A stretch of 5,525 bases of DNA from Candidatus Methanoplasma sp. (GCA_031274665.1 JAISPV010000068.1:1-5525); one strand, 5' to 3'; positions 1 to 5,471 are shown, numbered from the stretch's first letter. Notes: generated by a model not told the origin, from the letters alone. Program-made: numbers and translations.

Positions 1-80
1 GGTCCCGCCTCGACGACTATCATCCCCTCGAGTTCGTCGGCGATCGCCCTCTGCGACGGGTCGAGGTCAGTCGTCGTCAT
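1..80 (-). CDS. UvrD/AddA-like superfamily 1 helicase, N-terminus only (partial)
   Basis: Only the first 26 codons are in the window; the gene continues past the left edge. Residues 6-13 read LDPSQRAI, which matches the Q-motif of UvrD/Rep/AddA helicases, where the glutamine contacts the adenine of ATP. Residues 22-26 read VVEAG, followed by the first two bases of a proline codon, which is how the Walker A strand and loop (AGPGTGKT type) begin in this family. The ATG at 80 lies inside the end of the upstream nuclease gene (14-base overlap), and a strong Shine-Dalgarno site sits 5 bases before it, so the two are probably translated together. By analogy with AddAB, this would be the ATP-driven motor partner of the nuclease-bearing subunit. 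The helicase family is inferred from a very short stretch; AddA rather than another UvrD-like protein is inferred from the neighbour. Confidence 0.72.
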   Translation of the reverse strand, partial: MTTTDLDPSQRAIADELEGMIVVEAG

Positions 81-2748
81 CGCTTTCACCCCCGGCCCCG
101 TCCGGCTCGATCATGTCCCTGGTGCACGCTTTATAGAAATCGCAGCCGCCGCAGTCCCTTCTCGGAGATGCCGGGAATTCCGAGTATATCTCCGAGGATG
201 CGAGATCGTGGTCCCTGTCTATCATCGAAAGGAATCTTTCCAGGGTATCGGAGGGGATGACCACCTCGTCGCCGTCGATGAACATACCCGACGATATTAT
301 GTCGGACAGCTTTCCCAGCGCCTTCGCCACGTTGTCCGCGTTGGTCTTGGCGTTGCTCATACCCAGCGCGCCCGTTATCGAGGAAATGAGGCCCGCATCG
401 TCCCTCCAGGACGTATGGTCCTTTCCAGACCTGAGCGCAGTGCTCACAAAGGTGCTCCATCTGTCGGTTATCTTCTGATAGGTCGAGCCGAAGGAGGCGG
501 TCTTCACCGGAGAGTCGGGGTCCGACAGGAACTCCGCCATGCTCTCTTTGAGGAGCACCACATCGCGGATGTTGTCCTTTATGTTGAAATTTTCATCCGT
601 GATCGAACGGACATCGTTGCCTGCGACGTATACAAGGCTGAATTTGTGCGGCGGAGGGGAATTGTCTTTCAGAAGAGAAAGATAGATCAGCGGCTGGAAC
701 TCAAAATGGTCCTGTCTCTGCGCCGTGTTCATTTTCTTCATTATTTCCTTGGGGGCGGCCGTCTTTCCGGTCTTGTAATCTATTATCCTGTTATCGGCCA
801 GAAGATCGAATTTACCGAAAAGCGGATGCGTGCGGGAGATGAATTCCGTCTCGGTTATGCTGCTGTACATCTTGCAGCCGTGCATCTCCATGAACATGTT
901 CCCGTATCTTCTGTTCGAGCACTCCCTGTCCAGCGGAACATCTTTTATCCCGAGGGAATCGACGAAACGGATGATGTTGGCCATGCAGACCCTTATCTTG
1001 CTCCCGTCTATCTCCTTCATCTGCTGGCTCGACAGTCCCGAATATTTCTCGCTTATCGTCTTGGTGTATTCTTCTAATCTGTTCTTCACAAGTTCGGGGT
1101 AACAGAGATAGAATTCTGCGAATTCGTGCAAAATGTTTCCGAATATCGTGCTTTCCGAATCCGGGACGGAGATCATCCTGCCGTACATGTAAGCGCGCGG
1201 ACATGCGAAATAGTTGTTATATGCGGATTTGGAGAACCTCCAATCCTTTTTCTCTGCGGGGTCGGGCCTGTCCTCCCCCATCGAGACGAGGCCGCTTTCT
1301 TTTTGAGAAATCCATTGTCCTTTTATCACGGTCTTCGACACATCGCCGAATCCGGATACGGACGCGGGCTCATCGCCGGAATTCTTTTCGCGGTCCTTGA
1401 TCTGTTCGAATATTGGGGACGGAGGGGACTCCCTGCCGTTCCTCATGGAGTTCACCGCGTAGAGTTTCGAGGCACCCTGCTGCAAAAGGACCGAGAACCT
1501 CAGCATATTGATCTCCGCTTCGGTCTCCCTGTCGATATACTCCTTTCCCAATATCGTATTTGACCATTCCGGCCCCAGACCCAGATATATCACGAACGGG
1601 CGGTCGACGTACACTGACCTCGAACAATCTGCGAGCAGCACCCCCTTCTTTTCGTCATCCGGTATCTCTTCGTTGTGGCGGAGGTCGTCGATGTTGTTCA
1701 CGGCATAATTCAGCTCGTTCGCAAGCTCGGACGTCACCTTCGAGTCCTTTACCCGCATATCCTCGATCAGCATTGCGATCTGCGGACGGTGCACATCCCT
1801 TACGACGATGTCGCAGACGCTGCGGAAGGTCATCTCGCGTATATTTTTCATCACGTCCGTGAGTTCTTTCGCCCTGTGCTCAAGGTGGAGATATATCTTA
1901 TGCAGCAGGTACTCGTCCTCCTGCTGTTTGAAATATCCCCCGTAACCGGAGAAGAGCTCCCTGACATGTCTCACCCTCAGCGTCTCGTACGACAGCGAAA
2001 GGGAAAGGAACTGGAGATAGTCCCTGACCTGGGACAGGTCCTTCACCGACATCGTGTTCCTGAACGGTATCTTCCTTCTGTAAAGAGCGGCCCTGACGGC
2101 ATCGGCGATCGGGCCGGTCGTATCAAGCACTATCGCCGTATCATCCGCTCTTTCCGGATCTATCAGTCCGACGATGTTCTCGGCGATCTGTCTGTCGTTC
2201 CCTATCTCGTAGATCGTGTCAATATCATATCTGCCGTCGGTGAAGATGTCGATCTCGTCGTGTTCTGCTGGGACGAAGTGCTTATCGAGGTCGTCGAAAA
2301 GCTCGATCCCGATCACCGCAGTCTTTTTATTTCCGAAGAGTCCGGTATCTTTGGGGTCATAGGAGTCCATAAGTTTCTCGAGGGTCCTGAGCCCCAGGAA
2401 GGAGCTGTATATCTCCGCCGACGGGCGGGTGTACAGGTATCTCCGGACATCTTTCTTATAGCGTCTTATCGTCCTTATGTTCTCCAGCTCGCTGTGTATA
2501 TGTTTGAAACTGTACCCGGTCTCGTTGGCGATCTCCGATATTATCTTCAGGTCGCCGAGGACCTCTGCGCCGAATATCGGCACGGCCTGATCCCCCGCCA
2601 AGTGTCTCGGGGTGTAGGCGAACCCACCTATCCTCGGCCTGTCTATCCTCGCATTGAGGGCGGTGGCAAGTGCGGCATCGTTCGTTAGGACGAGGTCGTA
2701 TCCCCTGACCTCTTCGTACAACTCATCGATGCTCTTTGCGCGGCGCAT
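67..2748 (-). CDS. AddB-like protein: inactive helicase-like region plus PD-(D/E)XK nuclease with Fe-S cysteines
   Basis: An 893-residue protein, probably the nuclease subunit of an AddAB-like complex that processes DNA double-strand ends. Residues 205-250 resemble the motif IV region of UvrD helicases and 386-432 the motif V/VI region, but no Walker A loop is visible near the N-terminus and the motif VI arginine is replaced (Q424 in LLQQGASKLY), so ATPase activity is unlikely. The C-terminal nuclease looks intact: H541 in the GNILHEFAEF helix, D648 in FGKFD, D657-Y-K659 in IIDYKTGK, and Q685xxxY689. C516 (in ACPRAYMY) together with C866, C869 and C875 (Cx2Cx5C) matches the split four-cysteine 4Fe-4S arrangement of AddB and related nucleases. 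The C-terminus ends in an acidic tail (ESDDDD). The ATG at 2748 follows an in-frame stop 24 bases upstream and a TATA box at leaderless distance. The gene overlaps the helicase start. The nuclease assignment is firm; equivalence to AddB is inference. Confidence 0.9.
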   Translation of the reverse strand: MRRAKSIDELYEEVRGYDLVLTNDAALATALNARIDRPRIGGFAYTPRHLAGDQAVPIFGAEVLGDLKIISEIANETGYSFKHIHSELENIRTIRRYKKDVRRYLYTRPSAEIYSSFLGLRTLEKLMDSYDPKDTGLFGNKKTAVIGIELFDDLDKHFVPAEHDEIDIFTDGRYDIDTIYEIGNDRQIAENIVGLIDPERADDTAIVLDTTGPIADAVRAALYRRKIPFRNTMSVKDLSQVRDYLQFLSLSLSYETLRVRHVRELFSGYGGYFKQQEDEYLLHKIYLHLEHRAKELTDVMKNIREMTFRSVCDIVVRDVHRPQIAMLIEDMRVKDSKVTSELANELNYAVNNIDDLRHNEEIPDDEKKGVLLADCSRSVYVDRPFVIYLGLGPEWSNTILGKEYIDRETEAEINMLRFSVLLQQGASKLYAVNSMRNGRESPPSPIFEQIKDREKNSGDEPASVSGFGDVSKTVIKGQWISQKESGLVSMGEDRPDPAEKKDWRFSKSAYNNYFACPRAYMYGRMISVPDSESTIFGNILHEFAEFYLCYPELVKNRLEEYTKTISEKYSGLSSQQMKEIDGSKIRVCMANIIRFVDSLGIKDVPLDRECSNRRYGNMFMEMHGCKMYSSITETEFISRTHPLFGKFDLLADNRIIDYKTGKTAAPKEIMKKMNTAQRQDHFEFQPLIYLSLLKDNSPPPHKFSLVYVAGNDVRSITDENFNIKDNIRDVVLLKESMAEFLSDPDSPVKTASFGSTYQKITDRWSTFVSTALRSGKDHTSWRDDAGLISSITGALGMSNAKTNADNVAKALGKLSDIISSGMFIDGDEVVIPSDTLERFLSMIDRDHDLASSEIYSEFPASPRRDCGGCDFYKACTRDMIEPDGAGGESDDDD
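86..93 (-). promoter_or_regulatory. Shine-Dalgarno site of the helicase gene
   Basis: On the minus strand this reads GGGGGTGA, complementary to the archaeal 16S 3' end, and is separated by 5 bases (AAGCG) from the ATG at 80. It lies within the last codons of the nuclease gene and supports coupled translation and the choice of start. Confidence 0.6.
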
Positions 2749-2770
2749 GCTCCGAACACGCCGTAAGGGT

Positions 2771-2780
2771 ATTTATATTT
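2771..2780 (-). promoter_or_regulatory. TATA-box promoter of the nuclease-helicase operon
   Basis: The minus strand reads AAATATAAAT here, a near-ideal archaeal TATA box. Its centre is about 27 bases upstream of the ATG at 2748, and there is no Shine-Dalgarno sequence between them. The expected transcription start therefore falls at or next to the A of the ATG, giving a leaderless message. Confidence 0.7.
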
Positions 2781-2803
2781 AGGATGGGGGTGCCCGATTC
2801 CGC

Positions 2804-2829
2804 CGAAAGTGCGATCATACCGCATGCAT
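2804..2829 (+). repeat. 26-base direct repeat, left copy
   Basis: Matches 3836-3861 at 20 of 26 positions, beginning with CGAAAGT and ending with GCAT in both copies; all six differences are transitions. This copy has lost the AATTATAC box seen in the right copy. It lies in the gap between the divergent nuclease and Bro-N/Fic genes. It could be a decayed duplicate of the promoter of the gene at 3872, or a target duplication left by insertion of the Bro-N/Fic cassette. Confidence 0.45.
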
Positions 2830-2888
2830 GGCCTTCAAGACGGGAAATTCCCCCTTCCCTGCGAGATGTAAAGAACATTGATCCCATC

Positions 2889-2920
2889 GTGTACACAGGC
2901 ATTCACAGGGCCTGTGCACA
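2889..2920. promoter_or_regulatory. Cluster of overlapping palindromes, possible operator
   Basis: Contains the perfect 8-base palindromes GTGTACAC (2889-2896) and TGTGCACA (2913-2920), with centres 24 bases apart. Between them CACAGG occurs twice as a direct repeat with a 10-base period (2894, 2904) and once inverted as CCTGTG (2911-2916). The cluster ends 21 bases before the ATG of the Bro-N/Fic gene, where an operator would act. Bro-N domains are linked to DNA binding, so autoregulation is possible but unproven. No clear TATA box was found for this gene; TGTAAAGAAC near 2867 is a weak candidate. Confidence 0.4.
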
Positions 2921-2941
2921 GTACGACATTGGAGATAAGGA

Positions 2942-3544
2942 ATGAATGAGAACAAAGACGCGGTCAGAATTTTTCATGATAAAGAGATACGTGCGGTCTG
3001 GGATGACAATGGACAAAGGTGGTTGTATTCTATCGTCGATGTGGTCGGTGTTCTGACAGAAAGCGAAGACCCAGCAACATATTGGCGTGTACTGAAAAAA
3101 CGCCTGAAGGATGAGGAAAATGAAACCGTTACAAATTGTAACGCTTTGAAAATGAAAGCGCCAGACGGCAAGATGCGTCTGACCGACGTCGCCGACACCG
3201 AGCAGATATTGCAGATTGTACAACTCATACCGAGCAGACGCGCCGCACCATTCAAACAATGGATCGCCCGTAACAAACAGAACATGTTCGACGAACAAAG
3301 CAAACAAAAAGCGAAACAGCTCTTTGAGACCGGTGCGATCGATGAGATAGAAACGGGCACTGTTAACGGCCTGATCCATATTCACAAATACATTTTCAGA
3401 GGGCTTTATGCCTTTGCGGGACAGATACGAGAGCACAACATAAGCAAAGGCGGCTTCAAGTTCGCCAACGCGCTTTATCTGCACGAGACTCTGAAGACGA
3501 TAGAAAAGATGCCGGAGTCCACCTTTGAAGAGATCGTTGCTTAA
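2942..3544 (+). CDS. Bro-N domain plus N-terminal half of a Fic domain (stops before the active site)
   Basis: This 200-residue product is what translation would make if the TAA is real. Residues about 8-112 form a Bro-N domain of the type found in phage antirepressor-like proteins: [23 protein letters not shown], then the [27 protein letters not shown] segment (60s to 80s), then IPS...FKQWIAR. From M115 the sequence switches to the start of a small Fic protein: [41 protein letters not shown], and the [15 protein letters not shown] segment (about 166-180), which in Fic proteins forms part of the target-binding flap region. The product ends at EEIVA, a few residues before the catalytic HPFxxGNGR motif, so it cannot be an AMP-transferase alone. 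It might still bind DNA through Bro-N. Sampled lines are slightly AT-richer than the neighbours, and the domain types suggest a mobile origin. Confidence 0.7.
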   Translation: MNENKDAVRIFHDKEIRAVWDDNGQRWLYSIVDVVGVLTESEDPATYWRVLKKRLKDEENETVTNCNALKMKAPDGKMRLTDVADTEQILQIVQLIPSRRAAPFKQWIARNKQNMFDEQSKQKAKQLFETGAIDEIETGTVNGLIHIHKYIFRGLYAFAGQIREHNISKGGFKFANALYLHETLKTIEKMPESTFEEIVA

Positions 3545-3553
3545 TACATCGAG

Positions 3554-3826
3554 ATGAACATCGCCCACCCTTTCACGGAGGGCAACGGCAGAAGCGCGCG
3601 GTTGTGGCTTGACATGATGTTAAAGAAGAACATCAAAAGATGTGTGGATTGGCAAAAGGTCAGCAAGCATAATTATCTGTCAGCGATGCAGAGGAGCGTT
3701 GTAGAAGATGCCGCCATAAGGGAGCTTTTGCGTGCTGCGCTGACCGACAGGATAAACGACCGCGAAATATTCATGAAAGGGATAGACCGGTCCTATTATT
3801 ATGAGGAACCTGACGACGACGTTTGA
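3554..3826 (+). CDS. C-terminal Fic fragment with intact AMP-transferase motif and inhibitory motif
   Basis: Ninety residues in the same frame as the preceding piece, starting at an ATG 9 bases after its stop. The Fic signature is complete: H5-P-F-T-E-G-N-G-R13 followed by R16. In this family the histidine is the catalytic base, the acidic residue helps hold magnesium and the GNGR loop holds the ATP phosphates; the product adds AMP to hydroxyl side chains of target proteins. Near the C-terminus, S80-YYY-E84 matches the SxxxE(G/N) inhibitory helix of class III Fic proteins such as NmFic, but the next residue is glutamate, not glycine or asparagine. There is no good Shine-Dalgarno site before this ATG, so expression would need reinitiation or readthrough. 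A piece lacking the first Fic helices probably does not fold alone; pairing with the upstream piece as a split enzyme is possible but speculative. Confidence 0.65.
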   Translation: MNIAHPFTEGNGRSARLWLDMMLKKNIKRCVDWQKVSKHNYLSAMQRSVVEDAAIRELLRAALTDRINDREIFMKGIDRSYYYEEPDDDV

Positions 3827-3835
3827 CCGAAGCGG

Positions 3836-3861
3836 CGAAAGTACAATTATACCATACGCAT
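3836..3861 (+). repeat. 26-base direct repeat, right copy
   Basis: Partner of 2804-2829, starting 10 bases after the Fic stop codon. It includes a purine-rich GCGAAAG stretch and the TATA-like box of the next gene, so here the repeat works as a promoter module. The pair brackets the Bro-N/Fic gene almost exactly. Confidence 0.45.
3845..3852 (+). promoter_or_regulatory. TATA-like box of the exonuclease-fold gene
   Basis: AATTATAC, with its centre about 23-24 bases upstream of the GTG at 3872 and a purine-rich GCGAAAG stretch just upstream at a BRE-like position. There is no Shine-Dalgarno site between the box and the GTG. This predicts a leaderless message beginning at the GTG and supports that start. 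Confidence 0.5.
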
Positions 3862-3871
3862 AACTTGTGCC

Positions 3872-4429
3872 GTGACAGAAGAGATTTTCGTCATACAGGC
3901 GCTTTCGACAGGCCCGGACGGCTTTCCTTACGACGAGATAGTGGACATCGCCGTCTGCGGCGTGGATCTTGACAAGAGCGAATATCGGACCGTTTATCAC
4001 AATGTCGTCAGTTACGACCCGAAAAGGCTCGGAAAAAAGAAGCTCGATTATCTTTCCGGCATAGGGGGTCCGTTCGCCGAGGAGATATACGCGGGAGACC
4101 CCGAACGGAAGGTCGCGGAGGAGATATCCCTGATCATCGACGGGAAGAGCATAGCCGCGTTCGATGCCAGACAGGAGTTCGGCAGATACATGACATGCGA
4201 CCCCTGGGACATCACCTACAGGTCGTCTGTGATGCCGTCCGTCTCGTCAAAGATGCCGATCAGCCTGAAGTGCAGGGACCCGTCGGACGAACCCGTTACG
4301 ATAAGAAAAGCTTACATAAGACTTCTCAGGAATGACCCGGCACACATCGGGACCGGCAGAAGGGCGATACATCTTGCCCAGATGACCTCGGAGCTCATGA
4401 TCTACATGAGGTCAAAGGGGAAATATTAA
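3872..4429 (+). CDS. DEDDh exonuclease-fold protein lacking its catalytic residues
   Basis: A 185-residue protein that follows the DnaQ/RNase T fold but seems enzymatically dead. Motif I aligns as FVIQALSTG (6-14), with Q9 and L11 where the fold has D and E, followed by the usual DEIVDIAV strand (21-28). Residues 61-77 (LSGIGGPFAEEIYAGDP) match the HGI...P linker segment. Motif II, AAFDARQEFG (95-104), aligns with VAHNAKFDIG and has E102 in place of aspartate. Motif III, RRAIHLAQMT (163-172), aligns with HRALDDAxxT and has R163 for histidine and L168 for the last aspartate. Such proteins might act as scaffolds or nucleic-acid or protein binders; no function can be named. GTG is chosen because the frame has no ATG between it and the Fic stop at 3824-3826, and a TATA-like box sits at leaderless distance. 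Its TAA overlaps the stop of the convergent gene. The fold assignment rests on hand alignment. Confidence 0.72.
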   Translation: MTEEIFVIQALSTGPDGFPYDEIVDIAVCGVDLDKSEYRTVYHNVVSYDPKRLGKKKLDYLSGIGGPFAEEIYAGDPERKVAEEISLIIDGKSIAAFDARQEFGRYMTCDPWDITYRSSVMPSVSSKMPISLKCRDPSDEPVTIRKAYIRLLRNDPAHIGTGRRAIHLAQMTSELMIYMRSKGKY

Positions 4430-4872
4430 ACATCGAGGACCTTGAAGACCGAATCGAACATCGTCTCCAAGAAGGCCGCCACCGCCGCAGAGATGTAGAC
4501 GAGGAGGGCGATTATCGCAAGTGCGATGAACAGTATGGCCGCCAGGAAAGAGTCTGCGCGGAACGACATAAAGACCAGCCCCAGAACGGACAGGGACAGC
4601 AGCAGTCCGGCCGCAAGGAAACAGTATCCTTTGCCGCTCTTCGGATAGAGATACATCATTCCGAGCCCGAGCAGGCCTATGAACGGAGGGAAGATGGCAA
4701 GCAGCACGGCAAGGTCCGAGAGCATCCTGCGCCCTTTTTTCTTATCGCCGCCGAACTCTTGTTCCGATCTTTCGACGAATTGTTCCTGAGGGACCTCTTT
4801 GAAACATTTAGGACACGTCAGACTGCTGTTCTGAATGTATTCTCCGCAGTGCGGACATTTCTTCTGTCTCAT
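4426..4872 (-). CDS. Zinc-ribbon membrane protein of unknown function
   Basis: A 148-residue protein. Residues 6-23 form a zinc ribbon (C6PHC9 and C20PKC23), followed by a charged linker (about 30-50, including KKKGRR) and three likely membrane segments at about 51-76, 82-103 and 107-136; the last could be two short helices. This layout of a small N-terminal zinc ribbon plus a hydrophobic C-terminal part is common among uncharacterised archaeal membrane proteins; the ribbon would probably face the cytoplasm, given the basic linker. The ATG at 4872 is preferred over the one at 4905 because it forms an ATGA overlap with the thioesterase stop and has GAGAGG 8 bases upstream, and because the extra 11 residues would lie inside the upstream gene. 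Coupled translation is likely. The TAA stop shares TTAA (4426-4429) with the convergent gene. No function is assigned. Confidence 0.8.
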   Translation of the reverse strand: MRQKKCPHCGEYIQNSSLTCPKCFKEVPQEQFVERSEQEFGGDKKKGRRMLSDLAVLLAIFPPFIGLLGLGMMYLYPKSGKGYCFLAAGLLLSLSVLGLVFMSFRADSFLAAILFIALAIIALLVYISAAVAAFLETMFDSVFKVLDV

Positions 4873-5306
4873 CTCTTGGGCCTCTCGCCTTTGAAACCGA
4901 TACAAGACGCAGAAGCAATAAGCCTATTTTCCGAACGAAGCGACACATCGACCGTGATCAGCGTTCTGGATTCATTGACGAGCCTCGCTTCGGCTTCCAG
5001 CATGCTCCCGAAGCACGGGCGGTGGTAGATGATGTTGCACGAGAGGCCGACCGACTGCGTGTCGATGTTGCCGATGACCGCGAAAGCATGGTCAATAAGG
5101 CCGAACGATACCGCGCCATGCACTACGCCGTTGCTGTTGAGGTCGCGCGGAGTGACCTCTTTCCTCATCCTGACCGCTTCTTTGCTGACACTGACCAGTT
5201 CAATTTTATTATCGATCGCATATGGCGCATTGCACATCCTCAGGATGTCGTCAAGCCAGTCATGCAGTTCTGGGTCCACCAGTCCTCTCAGGGCCTCTAT
5301 GTCCAT
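4869..5306 (-). CDS. PaaI-like hotdog-fold thioesterase
   Basis: A 145-residue protein of the usual length for the PaaI/YbgC-like hotdog family, which hydrolyses acyl-CoA thioesters in the cytoplasm, usually as a tetramer or dimer of dimers. The key helix reads NSNGVVHGAVSFGLIDHAFA (57-76). H63-G64 and D72 align with the HGG and catalytic aspartate of PaaI, although the second glycine of HGG is alanine here. YHRPCFGSMLEAEA (94-107) matches the following strand (RPA..GD.L.AEA). The substrate cannot be predicted; no phenylacetate genes are nearby. The start at 5306 is preferred because a TATA-like box lies 25-26 bases upstream and no Shine-Dalgarno site is visible. ATG at 5312 (two residues longer) is possible; ATG at 5390 would add 28 unconserved-looking residues across the promoter. 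The stop overlaps the zinc-ribbon gene start (ATGA). Confidence 0.85.
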   Translation of the reverse strand: MDIEALRGLVDPELHDWLDDILRMCNAPYAIDNKIELVSVSKEAVRMRKEVTPRDLNSNGVVHGAVSFGLIDHAFAVIGNIDTQSVGLSCNIIYHRPCFGSMLEAEARLVNESRTLITVDVSLRSENRLIASASCIGFKGERPKR

Positions 5307-5327
5307 ATTCATGGTATGCACAGGATC

Positions 5328-5335
5328 ATATTTAA
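5328..5335 (-). promoter_or_regulatory. TATA-like box of the thioesterase/zinc-ribbon operon
   Basis: The minus strand reads TTAAATAT, centred 25-26 bases before the ATG at 5306, giving a leaderless transcript. A second, stronger TATA candidate (minus strand TATATATTAA, about 5364-5373) lies further upstream and would give a leader of roughly 35 bases without a Shine-Dalgarno site, so it is the less likely one. Confidence 0.5.
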
Positions 5336-5355
5336 TCAAAACACACGTTTTTTGA

Positions 5356-5382
5356 CAGTAACTTAATATATACTTGCTACTG
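5356..5382. promoter_or_regulatory. Inverted repeat around a TATA-like core between divergent genes
   Basis: CAGTA (5356-5360) and TACTG (5378-5382) form a dyad extending to CAGTANC/GNTACTG, centred at 5369 on an AATATATA core. The region lies between the thioesterase operon and the plus-strand gene at 5479. A dyad spanning a TATA box could be a repressor site, but the arms are short and the match may be chance. Confidence 0.3.
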
Positions 5383-5416
5383 CAATTCACGAGTAAGGCA
5401 TCAAGGCCCGCGGCCC

Positions 5417-5426
5417 TATATAAATA
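5417..5426 (+). promoter_or_regulatory. TATA box of the gene at 5479
   Basis: TATATAAATA, a strong archaeal TATA box. Transcription is expected to start near 5445-5449, giving a leader of about 30 bases before the ATG at 5479, unlike the apparently leaderless neighbours. Confidence 0.65.
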
Positions 5427-5467
5427 AGGACAAAAGCCAGTATGCCGCTTCTTGAAAAAGAGGTACC

Positions 5468-5471
5468 GAGG
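5468..5471 (+). promoter_or_regulatory. Shine-Dalgarno site of the gene at 5479
   Basis: GAGG, 7 bases before the ATG at 5479. It decides the start: the competing ATG at 5442, in another frame, lies near or before the predicted transcript start and has no such site. Confidence 0.55.

Larger units (their letters stand above)
2942..3826 (+). pseudogene. Bro-N/Fic fusion gene interrupted by one in-frame TAA codon
   Basis: Read through codon 201 (TAA at 3542-3544), this is one continuous frame of 294 codons ending in TGA. Codons 1-112 give a Bro-N domain, and codons 115-294 give a class III Fic AMP-transferase that resembles NmFic of Neisseria meningitidis over its whole length. The TAA replaces the residue before [10 protein letters not shown]; in relatives known to me this position is lysine, and AAA to TAA is a single substitution. 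There is no frame shift or deletion and both sides remain well conserved, so the lesion is recent, a sequencing error, or tolerated. TAA is ochre, not the amber codon that pyrrolysine-using methanogens decode, so ordinary pyrrolysine insertion does not explain it. The start at 2942 has GGAG at 2931-2934, 7 bases ahead. Two separately translated pieces (listed individually) are the alternative reading. Confidence 0.75.

Noticed and set aside
1675..2688. Long open frame of 337 codons on the plus strand
   Set aside because: It lies antisense inside the nuclease gene, has no promoter or ribosome site and no recognisable domain. Long antisense frames are common in codon-biased genes. The same applies to the plus-strand frames at 208-1077 and 1126-1563.
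3542..3544. Pyrrolysine readthrough of the Fic gene stop
   Set aside because: The codon is TAA; pyrrolysine is inserted at TAG.
2903..3568. Minus-strand frame of 221 codons opposite the Bro-N/Fic gene
   Set aside because: The plus strand has clear Bro-N and Fic homology; the reverse frame shows no family features.
5348..5353. T-run as an archaeal terminator on the plus strand
   Set aside because: No plus-strand gene ends nearby, so six T residues here are more likely part of AT-rich promoter sequence.
5022..5366. Plus-strand frames opposite the thioesterase
   Set aside because: The minus strand encodes a clear hotdog motif; the opposite frames have no start signal or recognisable motif.
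5351..5376. Bacterial-type promoter beginning with TTGACA
   Set aside because: The TATACT-like element follows after only about 11 bases, not 16-18, and the other promoters look archaeal.
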